Source: Mucilaginibacter pedocola
GTDB lineage: Bacteria; Bacteroidota; Bacteroidia; Sphingobacteriales; Sphingobacteriaceae
Reading direction: 5' to 3'
Length of the DNA stretch: 64,000 nt
NCBI RefSeq assembly: GCF_002013915.1
Contig: NZ_MBTF01000007.1
Location: 62,001-126,000, forward strand
Each line of letters starts with the position of its first letter. Positions within the stretch are counted from its first letter, which is position 1. Positions 8,816-16,616 of the stretch are shown one piece after another. Position numbers and translations under genes: made by a program. The notes under the pieces are model-generated. The model searched no databases and was not told the origin of the DNA. It saw only the letters and a list, made by a program, of their open reading frames with translations.

Positions 8816-10052
8816 TATCAATAACTGCTATGTGAGCTGCGAGCGTTTATTCGATCCTGCGCTTGAAGGCCGCGTCGTGGTCGTCCTGTCGAATAATGAC
8901 GGCTGCGTTATTGCCCGAAGCAACGAGGCGAAAGCCATCGGCATCAAAATGGCAGACGCGGAGTTTATGGTGCGGCAAAACCTCAAAGAAAACAACGCCG
9001 TTATTTTCAGCAGCAATTACCCGCTTTATGCCGATATGAGCGCAAGGCTCATGAATAACCTTGCACGGTTCACTTATATGCTGATGGTCTACAGCATCGA
9101 CGAAGCTTTTTTAGCATTAGGTAATATTCAAAGCATCGACCTGGAAAAACACACCAACGCGATCAGTGAAAACGTGATGCGGTTTACCGGGCTACCCATT
9201 ACCGTAGGAGTTGCCCCAACTATGGCATTGGCCAAGCTTGCCAATAAAGCCGCCAAGAAGCAGAAGCGTCCCTATATGGTGCTGGCTAATGAAGAAAAGA
9301 TAAAAGCAGTCGTTAAAGATTTTCCCATCGAAGATGTATGGGGTGTCGGCCTGCAGTATTTCAACAAACTTACCGAACTTGGCATTAAGACCGCGCACGA
9401 TTTCCGTGAACTGAAAGCTGACCTTGTCCGCCAGCACATGACCGTCCAGGGCTGGCGTTTACACCAGGAACTTTGGGGGAAACCCTGCAATGTTATTAAA
9501 GACGTTGCCGAGCGTTCTAAGGGTATCGAAAGCAGCCAAAGTTTTAATACCTATCAAACCGAATTGAGTGCTGTTGAAGAAGCCATCTCCATGCACGCGG
9601 CGACCGTCGCCTTAAAACTGCGGCAACAGAAAAGCATGGCGCTGCAATTAACGATCTACCTGCGCACCAACAAACATAATATTACACACGACCAGCATTA
9701 CCCGAGCATTACGGTTAAAGTGCCTTTTGCAGCTAACAGTAACCATCAGTTAACACGAATTGCTGTTCAGGCGATCAGAGCGATATGGCAGCCCGGATAC
9801 AATTACCTTAAAACGGGCGTCAGGGCGACTGGCATCATTCCCGCCGGCGAAGTGCAGTATAATATGTTTTGCGATTACGGGCACAGTAAAGAACAGCAAT
9901 TATCGGAATTGATGGATAGCCTCAATGACCGCTATGGACGCGGAACACTGCGCTTGGCGGCAGATAGCTTCGAGCGCAAATGGGCGATGAAACAGGAATT
10001 TTTAAGTAAGCGGTATACGACGAATTGGAAAGAAATTATCGTGGCAAAATGA
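8799..10052 (+). CDS. umuC: Y-family translesion DNA polymerase, UmuC type
   Basis: 417 residues starting with GTG. The palm motifs of Y-family polymerases are visible: 'FAHVDINNCYVSCERLFDP' (metal ligand Asp6), 'SNNDGCVIARS', and 'YSIDEAF' (Asp101-Glu102). After the thumb and little-finger region comes the UmuC-type C-terminal extension ('MFCDYGHSKEQQLSELMDSLNDRYGRGTLRLAA'). Length fits UmuC (about 420). It performs error-prone bypass of DNA lesions. Coupled to the UmuD-like gene upstream (17-base overlap) and to the next gene by ATGA. Confidence 0.95.
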   Translation: MFAHVDINNCYVSCERLFDPALEGRVVVVLSNNDGCVIARSNEAKAIGIKMADAEFMVRQNLKENNAVIFSSNYPLYADMSARLMNNLARFTYMLMVYSIDEAFLALGNIQSIDLEKHTNAISENVMRFTGLPITVGVAPTMALAKLANKAAKKQKRPYMVLANEEKIKAVVKDFPIEDVWGVGLQYFNKLTELGIKTAHDFRELKADLVRQHMTVQGWRLHQELWGKPCNVIKDVAERSKGIESSQSFNTYQTELSAVEEAISMHAATVALKLRQQKSMALQLTIYLRTNKHNITHDQHYPSITVKVPFAANSNHQLTRIAVQAIRAIWQPGYNYLKTGVRATGIIPAGEVQYNMFCDYGHSKEQQLSELMDSLNDRYGRGTLRLAADSFERKWAMKQEFLSKRYTTNWKEIIVAK

Positions 10053-10471
10053 GTTACAGCACCGGCCGCTTTAATGATTTACTGAAAAAAGATTTGATGG
10101 ATTGGGTTTGGAATAACCCCAAACTATTACACAAGATCACGAAACGCGAACTGGAATTTCTATTCGAGGTCGACCCCCAGCGCGGGCTTTCCATCGACCT
10201 GCGGCGTTTTGAGATCGATTATTATAAGGCTACTTTCTACCCGCCTGAAGAAAAGAAAAAGCATATTGACGAATTTGTCCGCAAGGTTTGCGGCGTTATA
10301 TACAAAACCCTTAAAACTTCAGGGCGTGAGGATATAACCATCACGATTACCGTCCGGCATATGATCTCAGAAGTCAGCCATTGGAAAACGTTCTTTATTA
10401 GCGAGGCCTATGATAACAGTAAGCTATCACCGCTGAATAAAAAAGACCAGGACTGGTTTAATAAATTTTGA
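10049..10471 (+). CDS. Unknown 140-residue protein coupled to umuC
   Basis: The frame is open from 10025, but the ATG at 10049 overlaps the umuC stop as ATGA, the preferred start. 140 residues, mixed alpha/beta, rich in charged and aromatic residues ('ELEFLFEVDPQRGLSIDLRRFEIDYYKATFYPP'). No family recognised. Its position as third gene of a umuDC operon suggests a role in damage tolerance, which is inference from context only. Confidence 0.7.
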   Translation: MSYSTGRFNDLLKKDLMDWVWNNPKLLHKITKRELEFLFEVDPQRGLSIDLRRFEIDYYKATFYPPEEKKKHIDEFVRKVCGVIYKTLKTSGREDITITITVRHMISEVSHWKTFFISEAYDNSKLSPLNKKDQDWFNKF

Positions 10472-10513
10472 ATGCCCACCGTCAGTAATTTACTACCAGG
10501 AAATTTTATTAAT

Positions 10514-10530
10514 TACTAAAATAATTAGTA
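10514..10530. promoter_or_regulatory. 17-bp palindromic operator upstream of the SRAP gene
   Basis: TACTAA - 5 bases - TTAGTA, matching the site at 8313-8329. Its last two bases start a -7-like TATTTTTG (10529-10536), so a bound repressor would block RNA polymerase. A third half-site TACTAA lies at 10543-10548, just before the ATG. Confidence 0.7.
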
Positions 10531-10552
10531 TTTTTGTTCGTTTACTAAGATT

Positions 10553-11167
10553 ATGTGCGGACACGTTGAAATAGGGGAGCAAAAGGATATTAAGATCATT
10601 AAGCGCGATGGCAGTGCTTACACTGCAAAAAACAGTGCGTCGGGAAACCCGGGTAGTATGCTACCCGTGGTCACTGATGCATTGCCTGACAAGGTTCAGG
10701 AATTCCGCTGGGGCCTGCTTACCGCCGATGATAATAACATCCACAGTAAAAATAAACATGCACGGGTCGAGTCGCTCTTCACCGTCGGCTTGTGGCGTGA
10801 GCGCGTCGGGCGCAAACATTGCGTTATTCGCATACAGGCGTATTTTGAATACAATCGCCAAGAAGAGCGCACGTACAAGATCGAGCGAACCGATGGTAAA
10901 CCATTTTACATCGCTGGATTGTGGGAGCACTGGCTGGATGTAAAAACGAATATTTTATTGCCGACCTTTGTGATGATCACCATGCCACCGAACCGAACGG
11001 CAGCTGAGATCCACGACCGTATGCCCGCGATACTAGAGCGGGCAAATATTAAGCATTGGATAAACCCGCACCTCTCAGGCCCCGAGCGCGTGAGCTTTTT
11101 AAAGGGCCATCCCTGCCCGGCAGAAAGTTTGAACATCAGCCTGCATAAAGGCCATAAAGGCGGTTAA
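10553..11167 (+). CDS. SRAP/HMCES-family abasic-site DNA-protein crosslinker
   Basis: 204 residues beginning Met-Cys, so Cys2 is the nucleophile after Met removal, as in YedK/HMCES. Other family marks: 'FRWGLL' (about residue 51), 'KHARVESLF' (the usual N-A-R-x-E motif, with His in place of Asn), 'AYFEYN' and 'HDRMPAIL' with the conserved histidine. These proteins covalently trap abasic sites in single-stranded DNA and often neighbour SOS polymerases, as here. It has its own promoter with the same palindrome as the umuDC-like operon. Confidence 0.9.
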   Translation: MCGHVEIGEQKDIKIIKRDGSAYTAKNSASGNPGSMLPVVTDALPDKVQEFRWGLLTADDNNIHSKNKHARVESLFTVGLWRERVGRKHCVIRIQAYFEYNRQEERTYKIERTDGKPFYIAGLWEHWLDVKTNILLPTFVMITMPPNRTAAEIHDRMPAILERANIKHWINPHLSGPERVSFLKGHPCPAESLNISLHKGHKGG

Positions 11168-11185
11168 TGTGAGTTATACGCGGAG

Positions 11186-11221
11186 GATTTTATTATCGTT
11201 TATGATCTTCCAGTGTTATAA
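11186..11221 (+). pseudogene. Possible remnant of a histidine-kinase C-terminus
   Basis: Twelve codons reading DFIIVYDLPVL-stop resemble the C-terminus of the kinase at 51800-53467 (FFIVYNLPMS-stop), with strong nucleotide similarity over about 35 bases. Nothing upstream continues the kinase. A short match, hence low confidence. Confidence 0.25.
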
Positions 11222-11394
11222 GGCCGTAGTACAATTTCCAACTGTTGATGCTTAGCATCAGGCCAAGATATTTACGAGGCAAAGATCTTTCCGAACGGCA
11301 CATTTTTTGTTAAGATGGCTGTGCTGCAAGTCGAAGCATTTACGGCAATTTCGATAGTCGGGCGTCAGCAAATTATTTTCAGAAACAACAAAAC

Positions 11395-11781
11395 ATGCGC
11401 ATCATTCCCGTTCAACAGCGGTTCGATTTTCAGGAAGTCAGCAAAGAGGTTTTAGCTTTATCGGCCGCGCTTAAAATGCCCACGCTCAAACAAACCCAAC
11501 TATTGACGGCCGCCAGCGAATTAGTCAATAATATGATCAGTTTTGCGAAGGGTGGACTTGTGTACGTGAGTACTCTTTCAGGTGGTTCGAAGGGGATCTT
11601 GATGGTGTTTGAGGATAAAGGGCCCGGCATCGATAATGTGGACCTGGCTATGGTAAAAGGATTTTCAACGATTGGAAATGCGGGGTTGGGGTTATCTAAT
11701 GCAAAGCAATTATGCGATGAATTTCATATTAAAACAACATCAGGATCAGGCACCATCGTTACCATCGTTAAACAAGGGTGA
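11395..11781 (+). CDS. RsbT-like GHKL ATPase / anti-sigma-type kinase
   Basis: 128 residues with the GHKL boxes in order: N box 'AASELVNNMISFAKGG' (about 42-55), G1 'VFEDKGPGI' (about 73-82), and G2 'GLGLSNAKQLCDEF' (about 99-112). Size and motifs fit RsbT/RsbW-type serine kinases that switch general stress or partner-switching pathways. A close paralogue at 48466-48851 is split by a frameshift. No STAS-domain partner or sigma factor is adjacent, so the pathway is inferred from the family. Confidence 0.85.
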   Translation: MRIIPVQQRFDFQEVSKEVLALSAALKMPTLKQTQLLTAASELVNNMISFAKGGLVYVSTLSGGSKGILMVFEDKGPGIDNVDLAMVKGFSTIGNAGLGLSNAKQLCDEFHIKTTSGSGTIVTIVKQG

Positions 11782-11893
11782 CACGTAAATCGGACATCTG
11801 GGCCATAACCGCCATATATTGTGGTAATTTCTCTACAGCGTAAAATATCCCGGGGTATTATTACCACTAAAGCTTCTTTCAGTGCATTCGCTA

Positions 11894-12130
11894 TCATTCA
11901 AAATGCTGTGATAATTTATCGCTGAATTCTTTCACCGACCTCCGGATATATTCTAGGTCATTCTCTTCACTTGCTTTGATCATTTCCTTGAAAACCTCGG
12001 GATGATTTTTCCTTAGCCAGGCCAAGATGAAAGCTTGCTGCCGGGCGAACTCTTCATATTTTGTTTTTAGCCACCGTATCTCAGCATCAGGCCCGGATAG
12101 CGGTTCGTTCTTTTGCGCGCTTTCTTTCAT
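11894..12130 (-). CDS. Small helical protein, unknown function
   Basis: 78 residues, charged and fully helical by pattern, with a possible amphipathic central helix ('RWLKTKYEEFARQQAFILAWLRKNHPEVF'). No family recognised. Stands alone, convergent with the RsbT-like gene. Confidence 0.45.
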   Translation of the reverse strand: MKESAQKNEPLSGPDAEIRWLKTKYEEFARQQAFILAWLRKNHPEVFKEMIKASEENDLEYIRRSVKEFSDKLSQHFE

Positions 12131-12249
12131 TTTAAGATAATCGCTTAAAATTAAAGAAAATATTGTTAGTATGAATTTTCAATTCATACCTTGCGGTTTC
12201 TATTACTGGTATGTTTTTACCAGTTAATTACGATAAGGTTTAAGTGAAT

Positions 12250-12276
12250 GCCCTGCAGCTGCGAGAGTGGCGGGGC
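12250..12276. repeat. Recurrent hairpin element, copy 2
   Basis: GCCCTG / CGGGGC stem with loop CAGCTGCGAGAGTGG, followed by CTTTTATTTTG. It sits in the leader of the XRE gene at 12320, 44 bases before its ATG. An open frame running through the hairpin (from 12248) is not taken as coding. Confidence 0.65.
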
Positions 12277-12319
12277 TTTTATTTTGCTGCATTCAAGAAA
12301 ACTAAAAGAATCAAATATT

Positions 12320-12538
12320 ATGTATGACGAGGTTGCGATCGCCAAGGCGATACGCGAGCGCAGGTTGCAATTAAATTATTCGCAGGAGTATGTCGCCGGC
12401 GAGTTGGGCTTATCACAGAATGCCTATAGTAAGTTGGAGTTAGGATACACCAGCATAACTCTTTTCCGGTTTTTTGCTATTTGCCTAATTTTGAAGGCCG
12501 ATACCCAAGAGCTGCTTAAGCCATGTTTACCATCGTAA
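12320..12538 (+). CDS. Short XRE regulator, 'SQNAYSK' subfamily
   Basis: 72 residues: 'AIRERRLQLNYSQEYVAGELGLSQNAYSKLELGYTSI', a Cro/C1-type helix-turn-helix and little else. The start is set at the ATG at 12320 because upstream codons lie in the hairpin. Near-identical logic is seen in the proteins at 41310 and 42219 and in fragments at 41576 and 62960; 58738 is a more distant member. Hairpin copies flank the gene on both sides (12250 and 12592). Confidence 0.85.
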   Translation: MYDEVAIAKAIRERRLQLNYSQEYVAGELGLSQNAYSKLELGYTSITLFRFFAICLILKADTQELLKPCLPS

Positions 12539-12591
12539 AAGCATATCTTTGCGAACTCAAATAAATGGGGAGCCCTTCAAAAGGGACAGTC

Positions 12592-12625
12592 AAAGGCCCT
12601 GCAGCTGCGATAGCATCGGGGCCTT
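12592..12625. repeat. Recurrent hairpin element, copy 3
   Basis: AAAGGCC...GGCCTTT stem around CAGCTGCGATAGCAT, followed by ATTTTG. It lies 53 bases downstream of the XRE gene and could end its transcript. It is preceded by CAGTCAAA, also found before copy 4 at 41764. Confidence 0.65.
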
Positions 12626-12675
12626 TATTTTGTAACTTAGTCAATTTCTTGTGTAGACATAGGCAGTGCCTGGTT

Positions 12676-13185
12676 CTACAAATAGTTTTCGGTGATCTGC
12701 CGGAACAGCTCCTTGTCCTCTTTTGCTTCATCGTAGCATTCTATCAGTAACTGTACAACTGCCTTATCGGGCAAATGATCCGCAACGCGCAGCATGGTTT
12801 CGAAGGAGGCAGTTTCGATGCTCTCTATATTATGCATGTAAAACAATATGGATAGGTCGCGCAGCCCAACGCTTTCACCGGGGGACCCGGCCGATTGAAA
12901 AGCTTCGTCCAGCATCCCGATCAGGCCCACGCAGCTTTCCGGCTGATAAAATGCATCCAATCTAATATAAACCTCCTGCATGCGCTTGATCTGCGATCTT
13001 ACAACCTCGACCGTTTCACTGATCGCCTGCTGGAGGTCCAGGTAGTGGGAGCGGCTTTGCAATTGCGGCAGCTTTTCCACCAACTGGCTTTTAGCGCAAT
13101 AGATACGGTTCAGGTGGGAGACAAAAAATTTGCGGAGTTCTTCCTCGCTTAAGACCATCAGGGGGTTGCGGCTGTTATTTTCCAT
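12676..13185 (-). CDS. Ferritin-like DUF892 (YciE/YciF-type) stress protein
   Basis: 169 residues from the ATG at 13185 (the frame is open to 13284, but the extra residues are not family-like). Begins 'EEELRKFFVSHLNRIYCAKSQLVEKLPQL', the usual DUF892 opening, followed by three more long helices with 'HNIESIETASFETMLRVADHL'. This is a four-helix ferritin-like fold; relatives are induced by general stress and desiccation, with uncertain metal chemistry. Stands alone, ending in front of the hairpin at 12592. Confidence 0.85.
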   Translation of the reverse strand: MENNSRNPLMVLSEEELRKFFVSHLNRIYCAKSQLVEKLPQLQSRSHYLDLQQAISETVEVVRSQIKRMQEVYIRLDAFYQPESCVGLIGMLDEAFQSAGSPGESVGLRDLSILFYMHNIESIETASFETMLRVADHLPDKAVVQLLIECYDEAKEDKELFRQITENYL

Positions 13186-13311
13186 GTAAAGAGAACCTCG
13201 AACAGCCGGGTTTTGTTTAAAGGCCTTGTAAGTACATAGGCCGCCATTTCCCCGGCAGGCCTTATCCGTCGTGTCAATGGCCAAAGCTCCACACTAAAGC
13301 TATATAAAGAT

Positions 13312-13343
13312 AAAGCCCCGGGCTATAAAATTCCCGGGGCTTT
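13312..13343. terminator. Hairpin terminator, bidirectional
   Basis: AAAGCCCCGGG / CCCGGGGCTTT, an 11-bp perfect stem with a 10-base AT-rich loop, between the gene starting at 13185 and the 3' end of the FAD/NAD(P) gene. Unlike the recurrent hairpins, it lacks the GCGAGTG-type loop. Confidence 0.7.
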
Positions 13344-13456
13344 CCAGATACTGTTTTCAAGTACCTGCTTATGCTCCCCTATGTTTAACACTATTAGGAA
13401 TAAAATTGTTTGAGGCTCTACCTTTCACAGTATTTTGCCATCAGGCCACTCACGGG

Positions 13457-15148
13457 CTATGCGGGTTCTGTTTTCATACCGAGTAACCGCTCTATTATCT
13501 TACCCGAGGCTGCCTCGCCAAAATCCAGGCCCGAGTAGTCCGGGTTAAAACCGGCAATGAAAGGCACCGCCATAACGTAAATTCGTTCGTTAAGGCCATT
13601 GAACTCATCCATTAATTGGAAGTGGCCGTTAATGGCTAAGCCGGGAACAGTGAGGTAACAATTGCCCTGTCCATCCTCCGTTATCCGCTGGTCTCCGTCT
13701 TTGAGCAATTCCCGCCCGGCATTCGGGTCCCGGAAAGCCAGCCTGGCAGGGGCGCCGGCATCACGCAGGCCTTCGAAAGGAATATGGCCAAAAGAGATAT
13801 GCGGCTGCCCGATACAGTCGATGAATACCGGGTAGTGTACTTCGGCATAATTTGCCCCGCCGTTCTCAGCAGGCTCCGGCTCTTCATTTGCATCTACCAT
13901 CACCATTTCCAGTTTTCCGGCGGAATGCAGGGCCAGCAATGTTTCTACAGAGCTTTGCGGTACGAAAGCGATCACCACAGATATGAGCGGCATGAGCGTC
14001 TTTTGCAGCCGCAGCATATCTTCCGCCGAAAAGTATTTAGCAGGGTAGTTCATGGCAAAACTCAGGATGGCCAGCATTTCTTTCCAATATACCGAACGGC
14101 GTTTTTCAATGGATCTCTGTGCTTCCGCATACTCTGCTTTCAGTAATTCAAAAGGGTCACGGGCCTCCCGCTTGGCCATCATGTATTCCACAAAAGCCTC
14201 CATGTTCATCCCCCTGATCTCTTCATAACAGGCCGTGTCATGTTCGCGGATACCTTTTTTAAAATTTTCTTCGAAAACGTAGTCCAGCGATAAGAAGCCA
14301 CCATTTAGCCGGCGGTTAGCTTCTATCTGTTTGGGAGACAATATGCTGTCTTTACCGAGGTGGGTGTCTTCCAGGTGGAAACGTACAGCGGGGAGCAAAC
14401 CATTTCGGGTATGCATCACGATCTTAAAGTTCTCACTGCCCGGGGCCGCATAAAAATGCAGGATGCCTTCATCATCCTTTTCGAACCGGCCATTATGCCG
14501 CGCCAGCGTCTTGATCGCGTCGATTGCCGTCAGCGAAGCGCCGCGGACCGCGACCGGATGATTTGCCTGTTCAGCGATTTTCTCGGGTGGATAAGGCGAA
14601 TCGAACCAACCGGCGAGTTTCCCTTCGTGTTTTCTGGGCCAGTGGTGCCCTGTGCAAATAACGGCCCGGTCATATTCCTGTCGGCCCTCGGCTGTAACCA
14701 CAACAACGCATTCTTTTTCAGGCAGGTCTTGAATATCGCTCACCTCGGTATTAAATAATACCTTGGTGACGATGCCCTTGACCCGGCCCTGGTGTAGCAA
14801 GGTTTTGAACTGGGACGCGAGGTACTGCCCGAAAAGCAAACGGGGCAATACTTTATAATCATTGAAACGGTCAGGGTCGATGTGGTACTTGTCCAGTGTA
14901 TCACGAGGGGCTTTTTTCACCCATTCGGCGACGCCGCCGGCCAGTTCGGGTATCTCGTTGCCCGAAACGTTGGTTACATGCTCGTCGGCAGCACCATTGT
15001 GGCTATAGGGCATCCCGCTGCCCAGCGTATCCGTTCTTTCGTAAATATCAACTACAAGATGCCCGGGGTAATTACTTTCTATCAGGCGTTTGTACATGAA
15101 CAAGGCACTCGGGCCACCGCCGACCAGGGCGATGCGCAGTTCAGTCAT
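13457..15148 (-). CDS. FAD/NAD(P)-binding oxidoreductase (NAD_binding_9 type)
   Basis: 563 residues. N-terminal dinucleotide-binding fold 'IALVGGGPSALFMYKRL' (GxGxxA/S pattern, residues 6-22), then 'GSGMPYS' and 'ICTGHHWP' typical of the HpyO-like FAD/NAD(P) family, and a second nucleotide-binding part. Substrate unknown; some relatives hydroxylate amines or belong to redox modules. Monocistronic; the short Lys-rich gene at 15229 is upstream on the same strand. Confidence 0.8.
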   Translation of the reverse strand: MTELRIALVGGGPSALFMYKRLIESNYPGHLVVDIYERTDTLGSGMPYSHNGAADEHVTNVSGNEIPELAGGVAEWVKKAPRDTLDKYHIDPDRFNDYKVLPRLLFGQYLASQFKTLLHQGRVKGIVTKVLFNTEVSDIQDLPEKECVVVVTAEGRQEYDRAVICTGHHWPRKHEGKLAGWFDSPYPPEKIAEQANHPVAVRGASLTAIDAIKTLARHNGRFEKDDEGILHFYAAPGSENFKIVMHTRNGLLPAVRFHLEDTHLGKDSILSPKQIEANRRLNGGFLSLDYVFEENFKKGIREHDTACYEEIRGMNMEAFVEYMMAKREARDPFELLKAEYAEAQRSIEKRRSVYWKEMLAILSFAMNYPAKYFSAEDMLRLQKTLMPLISVVIAFVPQSSVETLLALHSAGKLEMVMVDANEEPEPAENGGANYAEVHYPVFIDCIGQPHISFGHIPFEGLRDAGAPARLAFRDPNAGRELLKDGDQRITEDGQGNCYLTVPGLAINGHFQLMDEFNGLNERIYVMAVPFIAGFNPDYSGLDFGEAASGKIIERLLGMKTEPA

Positions 15149-15200
15149 AGTGAGTATTGGTTTTTAAGGTAATGGTTGTCATATATGCAATATAAAAGCG

Positions 15201-15220
15201 AAAGCCTCTTGAGAGGCTTT
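15201..15220 (-). terminator. Terminator hairpin after the Lys-rich gene
   Basis: AAAGCCTC / GAGGCTTT stem with a 4-base loop, eight bases after the stop of the 35-residue Lys/Ala-rich gene. Confidence 0.6.
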
Positions 15221-15228
15221 TGCTGCGC

Positions 15229-15336
15229 TTACTTCTTAGGTGAAGATTTGCTTTTAGTTTCGGTGCCGGTTTTTTTGGCGGCAGTTGTTTTTTTTGGTGC
15301 TTCTGATTTTTCTGATGTTTTTTTTGCAGTAGGCAT
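15229..15336 (-). CDS. Tiny Lys/Ala/Thr-rich basic peptide, 35 residues
   Basis: Starts MPTAKKTSEKSEAPKK and continues with repeated KK/AAKK runs to a terminal PKK. The composition (about a third lysine, no hydrophobic core) is like the histone H1-like/AlgP-like tails of small DNA-compaction proteins. It has an ATG, a stop and its own hairpin terminator. Function inferred from composition only. Confidence 0.5.
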   Translation of the reverse strand: MPTAKKTSEKSEAPKKTTAAKKTGTETKSKSSPKK

Positions 15337-15499
15337 GATGTTAAATTTTAAATGTAAATAAATAATTAATTAACTTTTTTTCTTACAATTAAAATTGTGC
15401 CAATTTTCGGAGTGCCCTGAACATGCGTATTGGGTAATTGCCATTGTTCAAAAAAATATTCATCGTATGCCGGATTTTGCTACACAGGGCTTTGGGAAC

Positions 15500-15642
15500 T
15501 ATTGTGAAAGAGGCCGATCGTCGTTCTGATGGCCTCGGCGGGGTCCATACGTTCTGCCATATGGAGGGCTTATGAAGCTTCCCGGAACCATTCATCTAGA
15601 TGTCCGCGGTATTCGGGTAGGGAGAAGGTTTTGCATTTTAAT
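15500..15642 (-). pseudogene. Fragment of the HEPN gene (5' part)
   Basis: Plus-strand bases match 22460-22600 of the full HEPN gene with many substitutions and small indels (shared 'GGAACCATTC.TCTA.ATG' and 'GGTAGGGAGAAGG'). This is the N-terminal coding part only. A second fragment from the C-terminal part lies at 18645, on the other side of the TPP-riboswitch operon. Confidence 0.7.
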
Positions 15643-15689
15643 GCTGGATAGCAATTTCCTCGAAAATTAGAATTACCTTGCCGTCATAA

Positions 15690-15775
15690 TTGCACGGGGT
15701 GCTTTTGCTGAAAAGCAAGGCTGAGATGATACCCGAAAAACCTGATACGGATAATACCGGCGTAGGGATGCATGG
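15690..15775 (+). promoter_or_regulatory. TPP (thiamine pyrophosphate) riboswitch aptamer
   Basis: The THI-element consensus is present: 'ACGGGGTGC' (15694-15702), 'GCTGAGATGATACCC' (15720-15734, pyrimidine-sensing arm), 'ACCTGATACGGATAATACC' (15740-15758, pyrophosphate arm) and the closing 'GCGTAGGGATG'. Binding of TPP is expected to shut off the downstream operon. This places the four following genes in thiamine metabolism. Confidence 0.95.
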
Positions 15776-15784
15776 CCGGTCTTG

Positions 15785-15866
15785 TCTATTGACAGCTTAT
15801 GCTGTCCGTTCAATAGGAAAAAGCCTTGTTCCTGCTACCCTGCCGTAGCCTGGAAGCAAGGTTTTT
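15785..15866 (+). terminator. Riboswitch expression platform: two hairpins, the last a terminator
   Basis: First an inverted repeat CTATTGACAGC...GCTGTC...CAATAG (15785-15816), then CCTTGTTCC...GGAAGCAAGG with an inner GCTAC/GTAGC pair (15824-15861) followed by TTTTT. The terminator lies 21 bases before the methyltransferase ATG, consistent with control of transcription by premature termination. Confidence 0.75.
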
Positions 15867-15886
15867 ACATTTAACACCTATTGAAA

Positions 15887-16606
15887 ATGGAATTGAAAAA
15901 GCAAGGCGATTTTGGCCTGATGACCCAAAGCCTGGCCAACTGGCAGGGGCGCAAAGAATGGTTCTTCAACCGCGAACACACCGACACTTATGAGCAATGG
16001 TATGAAGGCCGGTACAAACGTGCGGAGGTCTGGCAGAAAAAAGTTATGGCGCAATTACTCGCCAAAGATCCTGAAGTAAAAGAACTGTTGGAGTTCGGTT
16101 GCGGGACGGCCCGTTTTACCCGGTGGTGGCACGAGATCGGCATCGAGGCCACGGGAGCTGACCTGTCACCATTCATGCTGGGCCAGGCGGTGCACCTATT
16201 TAAAGGCGGCCTGGCCAATGCGGATTCTCATTACATGCCTTTCAAGGACAATAGCTTCGATACGGTCGCCTTCATTACCACTTTTGAATATTACCGGGAT
16301 CCTGTGCAGGTGATCAGGGAAGCAGCGCGGGTAGCACGCCGCGGTATCGCCTTTGGTATGATGAACCGGAATTCACCAAAAGTATTGCGCCGGCGGGTGC
16401 AACAGCTATTCGGTAAAAATCCTTTTTATGTGACCGCTACCTTCTACACACCGAACTTACTTATCCAAAAGATAAACGAGGCATTAAAGGGAAGGAATTA
16501 TAGCCTGGAATGGACCTGTACCGGCTTGCCAAAGTGGTTCCCTGTACAACAATGGAGCGTACCGGTGGGGGACTTCTTTGGCTTGTATGTTAAATTCAAC
16601 GACTGA
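15887..16606 (+). CDS. Class I SAM-dependent methyltransferase, TPP-riboswitch controlled
   Basis: 239 residues. Motif I 'LLEFGCGTARFTRWW' (about 65-79), acidic 'ATGADLSPFML' (about 88), then 'MPFKDNSFDTVAFITTFEYYRDP' as in UbiE/Methyltransf_11 proteins. The N-terminal 'WFFNREHTDTYEQWYEGRYKRAE' is typical of small-molecule methyltransferases. First gene of a four-gene operon after a TPP riboswitch; the last gene is Trm112-like, and Trm112 proteins activate methyltransferases, so the two may be partners. The substrate is unknown. Confidence 0.85.
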   Translation: MELKKQGDFGLMTQSLANWQGRKEWFFNREHTDTYEQWYEGRYKRAEVWQKKVMAQLLAKDPEVKELLEFGCGTARFTRWWHEIGIEATGADLSPFMLGQAVHLFKGGLANADSHYMPFKDNSFDTVAFITTFEYYRDPVQVIREAARVARRGIAFGMMNRNSPKVLRRRVQQLFGKNPFYVTATFYTPNLLIQKINEALKGRNYSLEWTCTGLPKWFPVQQWSVPVGDFFGLYVKFND

Positions 16607-16616
16607 TCCGCTGGTT

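Noticed and set aside
12248..12319. Extended N-terminus of the XRE gene at 12320
   Set aside because: These codons translate the recurrent hairpin; the related XRE proteins start at the equivalent of the ATG at 12320.
13312..13343. Member of the recurrent hairpin family
   Set aside because: Stem is similar (GCCCCGGG) but the loop lacks the GCGAGTG/GCGAGAGTG core; treated as a terminator. The same holds for 23534, 37881 and 60043.
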